From contig CAMYKB010000001.1 of NCBI GenBank assembly GCA_947258875.1, positions 967 to 64,966 on the forward strand: a DNA stretch of 64,000 nucleotides. The letters are read 5' to 3'. Below the pieces are notes generated by a model. It saw only the letters and a list, made by a program, of their open reading frames with translations, made no database searches and was not told the DNA's origin. This DNA comes from an uncultured Gammaproteobacteria bacterium (GTDB taxonomy: Bacteria; Pseudomonadota; Gammaproteobacteria; CAMYKB01). The position numbers were made by a program, and so were the translations under genes. Positions 28,072-36,204 of the stretch are shown here, one piece after another (the stretch's first letter is position 1; each line of letters opens with the position of its first letter).

Positions 28072-29616
28072 TTAATTTGTTATTTCCTCGCCTTCTGTTT
28101 CCTGGCCTTCTGTTACCTGCCCGTCCAGGATAATCGCGTTACTGACCAATTGATGCAGACTGACAATTTGATCCATTTCAAAGCCGTAGTACGGCAGCAC
28201 CTTGGAAAACTGGCTCTTGCAAATGGCGCAAATCGCGGCCATGTGCGTTACGCTGTGGTTTTTAGTCACATCATTGAGCGCCTGCATACGCGGCATGGCG
28301 CCCTTGACACGAATCTCCATCAGATCATCGGTCAACAAACCGCCGCCGCCGCCGCAACAGAAAGTGCCTTCTTTAATGGTGTCGGCTGGCATATCATGGA
28401 AATTGTTGCAGGTGGCCCTGATAATCGCGCGTGGAATTTCGAACTGGCCACCGGGCTTGTCGCCCATACGCGAGGCGCGCGCCACGTTACAGGAATCGTG
28501 ATAGGTCAGCACCATGTCATCGTTGGCTGACGGATCCAGGTTTAACTTGCCCTGCTGCATCAGTTCATAGGTGAATTCGCAGATATGCTGCGGCACGGGA
28601 TAATTCGGATCGAGGAAATCAAACGGGCCAGCCAGGGTATTCAGGAAACTGTAGGCCACACGCCAGGCATGTCCACACTCACCGAACACGATACGCTTTA
28701 CGCCCAGTTCAATCGCCGCCTCGCGAATACGCAGGGACAGCTTGCGTGTGTTCTCGTAACTGCCGATGAACATACCGAAGTTAGCGGCTTCGGAGGCATA
28801 GGAGCTCATCGTCCAGCTGATACCTGCCGCATGAAATACCTTGGCGTAACCAATCAAACCATCAATATGCGGCTCGGCAAAGAAATCGGCCGACGGCGTA
28901 ATCAGAAGGACGTCGGCGCCTTTTTCATCCAGCGGCATGCGCACCTTGACGCCGGTTTCGTCTTCAATGTCTTCTTCCAGACCTTCCAACGTATTTTTCA
29001 GGGCCGGTTCCGGCAGTCCCAGGTTGTTACCAATTATTTGCGCCTTACCGATAATTTCGTTGCAATACTTTTGACCTTTACCAACGGCATCCATGATCTC
29101 GCGTGCCGCCATGGAGATTTCTGCGGTGTCGATACCATAAGGGCAATAGACTGAGCAACGACGGCACTGCGAACATTGATGGAAATAGGCATACCAGTCA
29201 TCCATCACTTCTTCAGTGAGCTCCGCAGCACCTACGAATCCAGGCATACCCAACTTGCCGAAGATTTTTCCCGGCAATGTGTAATAACGGCGATACACCT
29301 TGCGCAACAGGTCCTGACGCGCCACCGGCATGTTTTTCGGATCGCTGGTGCCCAGATAATAATGGCACTTATCGGTACAAGCACCACACTTCACGCAAGA
29401 ATCAAGAAATACCTGTAGTGAGCGATACTTGCCCGTCAGCTCTCCCAACGTGTCGATGGCCTTCTCTTTCCAATCATCGACCATTTCACCGGGGAAGCCG
29501 AGCTGTTGCTGCAATTCTGGCTTGGCAACGTACGGTGAGCTGTGCGCCATTACCCCTTCCTTGAGTTTAGGGATAATGGGGTATTCTCTCAGCTCGGGTA
29601 CTTCAAAATCTGCCAT
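28072..29616 (-). CDS. dsrK: DsrK, HdrD-like catalytic subunit of DsrMKJOP
   Basis: This 514-residue cytoplasmic iron-sulfur protein has two ferredoxin clusters (CVKCGACTDKCHYYLG near 74, CSQCRRCSVYCPYGID near 150). Heterodisulfide-reductase CCG-type cysteines follow: GECGHAWR (about 312) and FCCGGGGGLL (about 419). The special cluster it forms is thought to handle the DsrC disulfide/trisulfide. The ribosome-binding site TAGGAGAG lies upstream, and DsrM is encoded just before it. Confidence 0.97.
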   Translation of the reverse strand: MADFEVPELREYPIIPKLKEGVMAHSSPYVAKPELQQQLGFPGEMVDDWKEKAIDTLGELTGKYRSLQVFLDSCVKCGACTDKCHYYLGTSDPKNMPVARQDLLRKVYRRYYTLPGKIFGKLGMPGFVGAAELTEEVMDDWYAYFHQCSQCRRCSVYCPYGIDTAEISMAAREIMDAVGKGQKYCNEIIGKAQIIGNNLGLPEPALKNTLEGLEEDIEDETGVKVRMPLDEKGADVLLITPSADFFAEPHIDGLIGYAKVFHAAGISWTMSSYASEAANFGMFIGSYENTRKLSLRIREAAIELGVKRIVFGECGHAWRVAYSFLNTLAGPFDFLDPNYPVPQHICEFTYELMQQGKLNLDPSANDDMVLTYHDSCNVARASRMGDKPGGQFEIPRAIIRATCNNFHDMPADTIKEGTFCCGGGGGLLTDDLMEIRVKGAMPRMQALNDVTKNHSVTHMAAICAICKSQFSKVLPYYGFEMDQIVSLHQLVSNAIILDGQVTEGQETEGEEITN

Positions 29617-29665
29617 ATTCTCTCCTAAAGCCCTCTTTCTTTCACAAGCAACATCGGTTCAGCGG

Positions 29666-30400
29666 TTATTTACCACTGGTTTCCAGCTTGGCGGCCCAGG
29701 CTGCTATGTGGCGATGCTCCCGCGGGTTATCCACCTGATTACGGGTCGGACTGAAGAACACACCAGGCGCATGTAACAGCTTACTAAACGGGAAAATAAT
29801 CATCAGTAACGCAACCAGCGCCAGATGAACCAGCAAAATGAGATCCGTAGGCAACGGATTCCAATCAACAAAAATAAGCCCAAGAAGGAAGGCCTTGAGG
29901 GCAACGATATCGGTATGTTCGACAAAGGTCATCAACATGCCACTAGCTGCAATGGCGATAATCAGCACCAACATCAGATAATCAGATGGTGCGGAGATGT
30001 AACGAACGCGGTCCACGACAATGCGCCGCACTAAAAGGCCACCCAGGCCTATCACCATTGCGAACGATGCGTATTTACCGAAGGGCTGCATGAAAACCAG
30101 CAACGACCAATCTGGCAAGATGTAACGCAGGTGGCGTATGAACGCCAGCAGCAATGCGGCGTGAAACAGAATACCGAACAGCCAGATCCACTTATTGGAT
30201 TTAAACAAGCTCTCGAATACGGTGAGCTCTTTCAACATGCGAACCACAACACCTGTACGCGTGGTAGGCGCGGGCGTAGTCGGAATTTTTAGCGGTGCAG
30301 GTGATTTGGCATAGGTCCGAATACGGTACGCCAAGCCAAACACAAAAACGATGGCCGCAAAATAAAAAGTTAACGCGTATGTCACAGTCAGAAACGACAT
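29666..30400 (-). CDS. dsrM: DsrM, cytochrome b-type membrane subunit
   Basis: This 244-residue protein has about five membrane segments and is related to NarI-type diheme cytochrome b. His residues in LFGILFHAALLLAFIRHLRY and TFVEHTDIVALKAF, and one in LLVHLALVAL, are the likely heme ligands. I choose the ATG of MSFLTVTY because GGGAG lies 12 bases upstream; the GTG four codons earlier sits on top of that site. It exchanges electrons between the quinone pool and DsrK. Confidence 0.95.
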   Translation of the reverse strand: MSFLTVTYALTFYFAAIVFVFGLAYRIRTYAKSPAPLKIPTTPAPTTRTGVVVRMLKELTVFESLFKSNKWIWLFGILFHAALLLAFIRHLRYILPDWSLLVFMQPFGKYASFAMVIGLGGLLVRRIVVDRVRYISAPSDYLMLVLIIAIAASGMLMTFVEHTDIVALKAFLLGLIFVDWNPLPTDLILLVHLALVALLMIIFPFSKLLHAPGVFFSPTRNQVDNPREHRHIAAWAAKLETSGK

Positions 30401-30439
30401 GTTTCTGCACACTCCCGATAATACATGCTTGAAATATGA

Positions 30440-30470
30440 ATAACAGGGGGAAGTACCTCCCCCCTGTTAT
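30440..30470 (-). terminator. Strong hairpin between dsrC and dsrM
   Basis: ATAACAGGGGG and CCCCCCTGTTAT form a GC-rich stem immediately after the dsrC stop on the minus strand. There is no long U-tract, so it is more likely an mRNA-stabilising or partial-attenuation hairpin than a full terminator. It would raise dsrC message over that of the downstream membrane genes. Confidence 0.7.
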
Positions 30471-30485
30471 CAGCAAGTTTGCGCG

Positions 30486-30818
30486 TTACACGCAGCCCGT
30501 TGGTTTGGGCAGACCAGCGTACTTACAAGCTTGTTTAGCAGGGCCATACGGAAACAGTTCATACAAGTATTTGCTGTTACCCTTGTCCTTGCCGAGCTTC
30601 TTGCCAATCGCCTTGGTCAACACGCGAACCGCTGGAGCGATCTGATACTCTTCATAGTATTCACGCAGGAAGTTAATCACTTGCCAGTGGTTCTCGGTTA
30701 ATTCAGCGCCGTCAACCTTTGCCATAGCATTGGCCAGATCAGGCTCCCACTCATTAAGATTAGCAAGATAACCTTCCTCGTCGGTCTCGAAAGTTTTACC
30801 GTTTACTTCTAATGCCAT
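30486..30818 (-). CDS. dsrC: DsrC sulfur-carrier protein
   Basis: This 110-residue protein carries sulfur from DsrEFH to DsrAB on its C-terminal arm. Both functional cysteines are present: Cys98 in KQACKYAGL and Cys109 as the penultimate residue, eleven residues apart as in true DsrC. It begins MALEVNGKTFETDEEGYL, closely like its cysteine-less paralogue at 37004-37342. A strong hairpin follows the gene. Confidence 0.98.
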   Translation of the reverse strand: MALEVNGKTFETDEEGYLANLNEWEPDLANAMAKVDGAELTENHWQVINFLREYYEEYQIAPAVRVLTKAIGKKLGKDKGNSKYLYELFPYGPAKQACKYAGLPKPTGCV

Positions 30819-30867
30819 GTCTCAATCTCCTACATTTGAACGCCATTATTTATGGCGTCGATAGTTA

Positions 30868-31176
30868 TTAAAGCCAAGCGTGAACGCCGTCATACTCGGT
30901 CGTCAAATCAACGAAACCGTTGTAATCAACAATCTTGAAACCGTCGATAATCTTGTCTTCTTTCATGCCGCGCGCCGCAACATCCGGTCCCAACACATAA
31001 AAAGAAACATCGCTCATCGCCTGCTTGACCTTGTCGCTGATAGCGGTGCCACTCATAGCACCATAAATGCCGTCTTCAATCAGCAGCACAGCGCTACCCT
31101 TTTTCGCCAAACGCAAACAAGCCTCCAGAGCATCACGCTCAAACGGGGATTTGTTTACGGTGTGTAACTTCGCCAT
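30868..31176 (-). CDS. dsrH: DsrH subunit of the DsrEFH sulfur transferase
   Basis: This 102-residue cytoplasmic protein is of the DsrH/TusB type. It begins MAKLHTVNKSPFERDALEAC, with Cys20 at the position noted as conserved in A. vinosum DsrH, and then AVLLIEDGIYGA. It forms the hexameric DsrE2F2H2 complex with its neighbours and passes sulfane sulfur towards DsrC. Confidence 0.96.
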   Translation of the reverse strand: MAKLHTVNKSPFERDALEACLRLAKKGSAVLLIEDGIYGAMSGTAISDKVKQAMSDVSFYVLGPDVAARGMKEDKIIDGFKIVDYNGFVDLTTEYDGVHAWL

Positions 31177-31188
31177 TCGTAATTCCCC

Positions 31189-31596
31189 TTAAAAGCTCAA
31201 TACAACGTCTTGTTCGTCCATAATGTCAGCCAGTTCGTCACGGCTTACCACATGAATCGAATCCTTTTCAGCATAATCATCATCCTCGTCCTCGTATTTG
31301 AGGTCGAGCAGATCATCCAACGTCAGGCCACGCGCTTCCAAAGACTCTTTTTCGATATAAATCTTGCTCACGTCAAAGTCGCCCAGGGCAGAATATGTCG
31401 GTGAAAAGTTTTTCATGCCGATGTCTTTGGTATCCTGGCCCTTGGTCAATTCATAGACTCCATCGTCGATAAAGGCCAGACTGACATCTTGTTCAAATGC
31501 TGCGCCAATCAATACCACTTCCAACGACTCCAATGCGTAGATGGTGCCGTAGGGCGCTTTGCGATTGACGTATAAAAACTTCTTAGTTGTTGACAT
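31189..31596 (-). CDS. dsrF: DsrF subunit of the DsrEFH sulfur transferase
   Basis: This 135-residue cytoplasmic protein is of the DsrF/TusC type: FLYVNRKAPYGTIYALESLEV at the start and VSLAFIDDGVYELTKGQD near 38. It has no cysteine, which is usual for the DsrF subunit. It lies nine bases after dsrE and 12 before dsrH. Confidence 0.96.
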   Translation of the reverse strand: MSTTKKFLYVNRKAPYGTIYALESLEVVLIGAAFEQDVSLAFIDDGVYELTKGQDTKDIGMKNFSPTYSALGDFDVSKIYIEKESLEARGLTLDDLLDLKYEDEDDDYAEKDSIHVVSRDELADIMDEQDVVLSF

Positions 31597-31605
31597 TACG
31601 CCCCC

Positions 31606-31998
31606 TTAATCACCAAACAACACGAGGCGATCCGCCTGGATGCCGGCCTCGATCAACTGACCTAAACCCGAGATACGGAATCCGGGCGCGATGTTATTAG
31701 CATCTTTGCCCTGACGCTTAGCCTCGTCTTCATCAAGCAGTCCTCGGCGTTGGGCCGCAGCAATACACACCACCATATCGAGGTTGTGTTGCGCTCCCAG
31801 CTCGGACCAACGCTGCGTGATATTGCGATCGTCCTGCGGCGGCACCGCAAGACGTGTCGCGTTATTGACCCCATCGTGGTAGAAAAAAACACGAAAGATT
31901 TCGTGACCTTTTTCCAAAGCAGCCTTGGTGAATTGATACGCCGTATCGGATGCTTGATGGGTATAGGGGCCTTCGTTAACTAATATGCTGTATTTCAT
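31606..31998 (-). CDS. dsrE: DsrE subunit of the DsrEFH sulfur transferase
   Basis: This 130-residue cytoplasmic protein is of the DsrE/TusD type. Cys78 in DMVVCIAAAQRRG matches the sulfur-binding Cys78 of A. vinosum DsrE. The start YSILVNEGPYTHQASDTAYQF is typical. The active Cys shows this is the sulfur-donating form rather than only a tRNA-thiolation TusBCD relic. Confidence 0.97.
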   Translation of the reverse strand: MKYSILVNEGPYTHQASDTAYQFTKAALEKGHEIFRVFFYHDGVNNATRLAVPPQDDRNITQRWSELGAQHNLDMVVCIAAAQRRGLLDEDEAKRQGKDANNIAPGFRISGLGQLIEAGIQADRLVLFGD

Positions 31999-32036
31999 TA
32001 ATTCCTCGCTACACAGATATCCACTTAGATATACGC

Positions 32037-33110
32037 TTAGAAACGGATATGGGTTGAGGAATTCAGACTACGACGAGCACCACGCCAGTTATCGATGTGG
32101 TACTTGGTAAACGGCAGCCCGGTCAACTCAAAGAAACGCGGCCAGCCGATACGCTCGATCCAGTCGTTGATACGTTCCCAGTCCTTCGCGTCTTCCTTGT
32201 ATGCCTTCAGGATCTGCTTCACGACAGCAGTGGCCTCGGGCCAGCGCGGCGGATTGTTGGGGATGCCAGCGGCAACCAGCTTCTGGAAGGTTGGCTTGCC
32301 ACGCGCGTTGGAGTGGTTACCGCCAACCCATACAGCCAGCTTGGTATGCTCGGCGTCGTTGATCTGCATCGGCGGGCATGGCGGAAAGCAGGCGCCGCAG
32401 CAAATGCATTTTTTCTCATCAACTTCCAGAGAAGGCTTACCATTAACCAGTGCCGGACGAATCGCAGCCACCGGGCAGCGTGCTACCACGGAAGGACGTT
32501 CACATACATTGGACACCAGGTCATGATTGATCTTGGGCGGCTTGGTGTGCTGCACGTTAATAGCGATATCACCCTGCCCACCGCAGTTAATCTGGCAGCA
32601 TGAGGTGGTCATGTGTACACGATTAGGCATATTCCAGCCCTTAAACTCGTCGATCAGCTCATCCATCATTGCCTTCACCACGCCGGAGGCATCGGTGCCC
32701 GGGATGTCGCAGTGCAGCCAGCCCTGGGTGTGGGAGATCATGGTGACTGAGTTTTTGGTACCGCCGATGACGAAACCTTCAGCTTCCAGCGCCTTGATCA
32801 GCGGCTCGACTTTAGCCTCGCTGTCCACCATATACTCGATGTTGGAGCGTAAGGTGAAACGAATATAGCCATCACCGTGGGTATCGCCGATCTCACACAG
32901 CTTACGCAGCGTGAATACGTCAAGGATACGCTGGGTCCCGGCGCGCACGGTGTAGATCGCATCGCCACCACGGGCCACATGCTTCAAAACACCCGGGCGA
33001 GGATCTTCGTGATAGGCCCAATCGCCATAGTTCTTACGCATCACGGGATGCATATACTGGAAGCCGTCCGGGCAACCGGATTCAATAGGGGAACGATGTT
33101 CCTGTGCCAT
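32037..33110 (-). CDS. dsrB: DsrB, beta subunit of reverse dissimilatory sulfite reductase
   Basis: This 357-residue cytoplasmic subunit holds siroheme and [4Fe-4S] clusters. TTSCCQINCGGQGDIAI (about 165-181) and the following CERPSVVARCPVAAI carry siroheme/cluster-ligating cysteines. KKCICCGACFPPCPPMQI is a ferredoxin-type cluster inserted in the C-terminal half. With DsrA it oxidises DsrC-bound sulfur to sulfite, running in the oxidative direction. It lies 81 bases after dsrA. Confidence 0.98.
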   Translation of the reverse strand: MAQEHRSPIESGCPDGFQYMHPVMRKNYGDWAYHEDPRPGVLKHVARGGDAIYTVRAGTQRILDVFTLRKLCEIGDTHGDGYIRFTLRSNIEYMVDSEAKVEPLIKALEAEGFVIGGTKNSVTMISHTQGWLHCDIPGTDASGVVKAMMDELIDEFKGWNMPNRVHMTTSCCQINCGGQGDIAINVQHTKPPKINHDLVSNVCERPSVVARCPVAAIRPALVNGKPSLEVDEKKCICCGACFPPCPPMQINDAEHTKLAVWVGGNHSNARGKPTFQKLVAAGIPNNPPRWPEATAVVKQILKAYKEDAKDWERINDWIERIGWPRFFELTGLPFTKYHIDNWRGARRSLNSSTHIRF

Positions 33111-33191
33111 GATTAATTCTCTCCTGCTGTCAGGAAATTACTCGATAATAAATTCGGATTGATTAGTGCTGTTGATCAGTTACGCAGCGAA

Positions 33192-34460
33192 TCAGCCTGC
33201 TGCGGCCTGTTTTCCTTCAGCCTTACTCTCAAACCACTTAATGGCTTCGTCATCCCAGCCGTCCATACGAACGTAGGAACTCTGACGTGGCTCATTGACC
33301 ATATTCGGATCAACATCAACACCGATGCCTTCCAGGAAGTTGACCAGGCCGATACGCTCGATCATCTCACCACAGCGCTCGTGCTCCAAGCCGTTCTCGG
33401 CCCAGAAGTCGATGGTCTCTTCGGCGAGCTCGACCAGACGCTCGTAATCTTCCTCCGTGTCCAGCTTTATGAACGGCATGATCACGGTACCCATCAGATC
33501 GCCGATCTTCAGGGTGCGCTTGCCACCCATAAGGATGGTGGCGCCTTTGTCGTCACCCGGGCTCAATGCTTTGTTCATGACATTCAGACAGTGCATGCAA
33601 CGCACGCAGTTGCGGTTATCAACATTGAGGGTGTCATCATCATTCAATGCTAACGCCTGGGTGGGACACATATTGATGACGTATTCGGTGATGTATTCGC
33701 GGCCTTTTTTGGCAACGTATTTCTTGACCTCTTCCTGATCGACCTTCATGTCGTCACGCCAGGTGCCAATGATGGCGAAGTCGGAACGCTCGATGGCGTT
33801 CATGCAGTCGTTGCCGCAACCGGAAACCTTGAACTTGAACTTGTAAGGTAGCGCCGGGCGATGCACATCATCGGTAAAGTTATTCAGCATAACGCGATGC
33901 AACTTCATCTCATCCAGGCTGGATTGTTCGCAACGTGCCGCACCTACGCAGGACATTCCGGTACGCACACAGGGGCCAGCGCCACCGAGGTCCCAGCCGT
34001 ATTCATTGACTTCATCGAAGAAATGCTGGGTACCATCAGTAGTAGTACCGATAAACATGATATTGCCGGTCTGACCGTGGAAGGTTACCAGGCCGGAACC
34101 GTGTTTTTCCCAGCTATCACCCAGCTGACGCAACATGTCAGTGGTATAGTAATTACCTGCAGGCGGCTGTACGCGCAGGGTGTGGAATTCGCGCGACTCG
34201 GGGAACTCATCACCGACTTCAGAAAAGCGCGGGATGATGCCACTACCATAACCGAAGACACTGACGGTACCGCCTTTCCAGTATCCCTTACGGGTTTCGT
34301 AGGAGTGCTCAAGCTGGCCCAATAACGAGTTAGCCATATTATTAATGCGCTCGTCAGGATGCTCGTCTCTTAGACGCTTAAAACCTGAAATGAAACTCGG
34401 CCACGGGCCGTTTTCCAGATCATCAAGCATTGGAGTATCGTAATGTTGCTTTTTAGCCAT
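33192..34460 (-). CDS. dsrA: DsrA, alpha subunit of reverse dissimilatory sulfite reductase
   Basis: This 422-residue protein is the first gene of the operon and has an AAGGAGATT ribosome-binding site. SCVGAARCEQSS and SGCGNDCMNAIERSD form the siroheme/[4Fe-4S] cysteine set. CPTQALALND and NCVRCMHCLNVMNKAL form the ferredoxin domain. The oxidative (rDsr) assignment rests on the accompanying dsrL, dsrEFH and dsrN and on the absence of dsrD in view. The promoter must lie in 34461-35018, which it shares with the divergent TauD-like gene. Confidence 0.98.
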   Translation of the reverse strand: MAKKQHYDTPMLDDLENGPWPSFISGFKRLRDEHPDERINNMANSLLGQLEHSYETRKGYWKGGTVSVFGYGSGIIPRFSEVGDEFPESREFHTLRVQPPAGNYYTTDMLRQLGDSWEKHGSGLVTFHGQTGNIMFIGTTTDGTQHFFDEVNEYGWDLGGAGPCVRTGMSCVGAARCEQSSLDEMKLHRVMLNNFTDDVHRPALPYKFKFKVSGCGNDCMNAIERSDFAIIGTWRDDMKVDQEEVKKYVAKKGREYITEYVINMCPTQALALNDDDTLNVDNRNCVRCMHCLNVMNKALSPGDDKGATILMGGKRTLKIGDLMGTVIMPFIKLDTEEDYERLVELAEETIDFWAENGLEHERCGEMIERIGLVNFLEGIGVDVDPNMVNEPRQSSYVRMDGWDDEAIKWFESKAEGKQAAAG

Positions 34461-34660
34461 GCTTAATCTCCTTCGATCTTCAGTGAAGATTTGGTTACTC
34501 GGGTCGGCACCTTAACGTGTTTCGTCCCCCGACTCGGTGGTGTCAAAATAAAAGTAGGTCGACCACGCTGACAAAGCCAGCCCGACTGTCTAAGCGAAAG
34601 TCTAGGTTCGCAGGCGCGCCGAAAACACCCTACCTATGGGATGCCCCTACTAAAGCGAGT

Positions 34661-34676
34661 TATCCCCAAGGGGATA
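34661..34676. promoter_or_regulatory. TATCCCC-AA-GGGGATA dyad
   Basis: A perfect 7-base inverted repeat with a two-base spacer lies about 200 bases upstream of the dsrA start. It has the form of an operator for a dimeric regulator. No regulator is identified. Confidence 0.4.
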
Positions 34677-34733
34677 TATTTCTTTTGGGGGCGCGTTCCG
34701 CAGCACCTGTATCCACCGTCTGTTAAACAACGG

Positions 34734-34775
34734 ATTTTGGTAATCCTTCCTAATATAAATACGTATTTTGGTAAT
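34734..34775. promoter_or_regulatory. Tandem ATTTTGGTAAT direct repeats
   Basis: ATTTTGGTAAT occurs at 34734-34744 and again at 34765-34775. The start-to-start distance is 31 bases, close to three DNA turns, so a regulator could bind both on one face. The repeats lie between the divergent dsrA and TauD-like genes. Confidence 0.45.
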
Positions 34776-35018
34776 TTCTTCAAAAAAAACAATTCGTTAC
34801 AAAAATAGCCGCCGCCTCGGGCAATGCTTGTATTTGTGAACGACATAACAGCGGTATTAGAACCCGATAGGAGATTGTATGCAACTGCTCAGACCCTTGC
34901 CTTGGGGATAGACACTTCATCACTGTGGTGTACTAAAATTACCCTGCTGCATTACCTACCGGTTACGCACTACCCGATTGAATACCGAGATCCCCAATTG
35001 GCACAAGCAACAGCACAC

Positions 35019-35975
35019 ATGAACACTCGTTCAAAGCCAGCAACGGTCAACCCGTTTGAGCTAACGAATGAACTGGGCTACCAGGCATGGCGCGAACGCA
35101 AGCTCGATCGCTATTTGCGAACAGTGAACGAACTCCCCACCCCTATACTGAATCCCTTTAATATCAGCCACTTAGAGAGAGATTCATTGATTCGTCGCTG
35201 CCGTGACACCAACATGGCCATTTATCAGCTAAAGACTGAGATGACGGGAGAAGACCCCACTGACAAGCGCTTCATGCGCGTCCTGGGCACACAATTGGGC
35301 CTGCAGCGCCTGGACGACAACCTGTGCGCCGATAATGACAGCATTACCTCACTACAAGTGATGCAGGGCGGGCGCCACGAGGGCTACATCCCCTACAGCA
35401 ACAAGCGCCTTAACTGGCATACCGATGGCTATTATAATGAGGACGATCAATGCATCCGGGCATTTTTGATTCATTGCGTCAGAAATGCCTCTCAAGGCGG
35501 CGAGAATAGCCTGCTCGACCATGAAATGGCCTATTTATTAATGCGTGATGAAAACCCGGCCTGGGTCGAGGCCTTCATGCGACCCGATGCCATGACTATT
35601 CCGGCCAATATCGAAAACGGTGTGGAAATCCGGCCAACCAAGCACGGCCCTGTATTTTCACTTGATTCTGTGACAGGCAGCCTCCATATGCGGTATACAG
35701 CGCGCACGCGCAATATCATCTGGAAACAGGAACGTGACACTCAGGCAGCGGTAGCTTTTATGCGGGAATTGCTCTCGGACACATCGCCCTATATCGTTAC
35801 GCACCGGCTGCAACCCGGACAAGGCCTGATTTGCAATAACGTCCTGCATAGCCGTAGCGCTTTCACCGACATAGACGGGCCTGACCAGCAGCGTCTGTTG
35901 TACCGGGCGCGTTATTATGACCGAATTGTCGGTACCGGGTTAAACGAAGTGGCGCAAGCCCATGAGGAACATTAA
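35019..35975 (+). CDS. TauD/TfdA-like Fe(II)/2OG dioxygenase divergent from dsr
   Basis: I read 318 residues from the ATG of MNTRSKPAT; upstream in-frame sequence lacks protein character. NWHTDGYY gives iron ligands His134 and Asp136. CNNVLHSRSAF gives His277, and RLLYRARYYD holds the 2OG-binding arginine near 296. LRTVNELPTPILNPFNIS and SNKRLNWHTDG fit the TauD/gamma-butyrobetaine hydroxylase group. TauD enzymes release sulfite from organosulfonates, which would fit a sulfur oxidiser. The substrate cannot be read from sequence. The next gene starts directly after its stop. Confidence 0.85.
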   Translation: MNTRSKPATVNPFELTNELGYQAWRERKLDRYLRTVNELPTPILNPFNISHLERDSLIRRCRDTNMAIYQLKTEMTGEDPTDKRFMRVLGTQLGLQRLDDNLCADNDSITSLQVMQGGRHEGYIPYSNKRLNWHTDGYYNEDDQCIRAFLIHCVRNASQGGENSLLDHEMAYLLMRDENPAWVEAFMRPDAMTIPANIENGVEIRPTKHGPVFSLDSVTGSLHMRYTARTRNIIWKQERDTQAAVAFMRELLSDTSPYIVTHRLQPGQGLICNNVLHSRSAFTDIDGPDQQRLLYRARYYDRIVGTGLNEVAQAHEEH

Positions 35976-36167
35976 ATGTTGTGGCTCAGTGAAGTGCTCC
36001 TGCAGCACCGCGAGGTTGAAAATTTTGAAGACCTCAAAAACGTTATCCAACAGCGTGCGCTGCAAGGGGAAATGTTTTTCAGAATGGATGTACGTCCGCC
36101 CTACGCTGATACCCCGGAGAATTGGGAAGACCTGCTGGAAGCCGCCTTCACATCGGCGCGCAACTAA
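35976..36167 (+). CDS. Small 63-aa protein of the TauD/Cas6-like operon
   Basis: I do not recognise this family. The ATG follows the dioxygenase stop without any gap, which strongly suggests translational coupling. The protein is soluble: MLWLSEVLLQHREVENFEDL, then RALQGEMFFRMDVRPPYADT and NWEDLLEAAF. The conserved-looking tryptophan and proline pattern and the tight coupling suggest a real gene rather than a chance frame. Confidence 0.7.
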   Translation: MLWLSEVLLQHREVENFEDLKNVIQQRALQGEMFFRMDVRPPYADTPENWEDLLEAAFTSARN

Positions 36168-36204
36168 CTTACGTCATCAATCAAGGCAACATCATTAAAG
36201 CATC

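Larger units (their letters stand above)
34461..35018. promoter_or_regulatory. Divergent dsrA / TauD-like gene promoter region
   Basis: These 558 bases hold no gene I can support. They must contain the dsr operon promoter (minus strand) and that of the dioxygenase operon (plus strand). Two candidate protein-binding signals, listed separately, lie in it: a dyad at 34661-34676 and an 11-base direct repeat at 34734 and 34765. Confidence 0.6.

Noticed and set aside
34517-34726. Open frame of 69 codons upstream of dsrA
   Set aside because: It covers the putative regulatory region, has low-complexity codon use and no ribosome-binding site. The text has no protein character.
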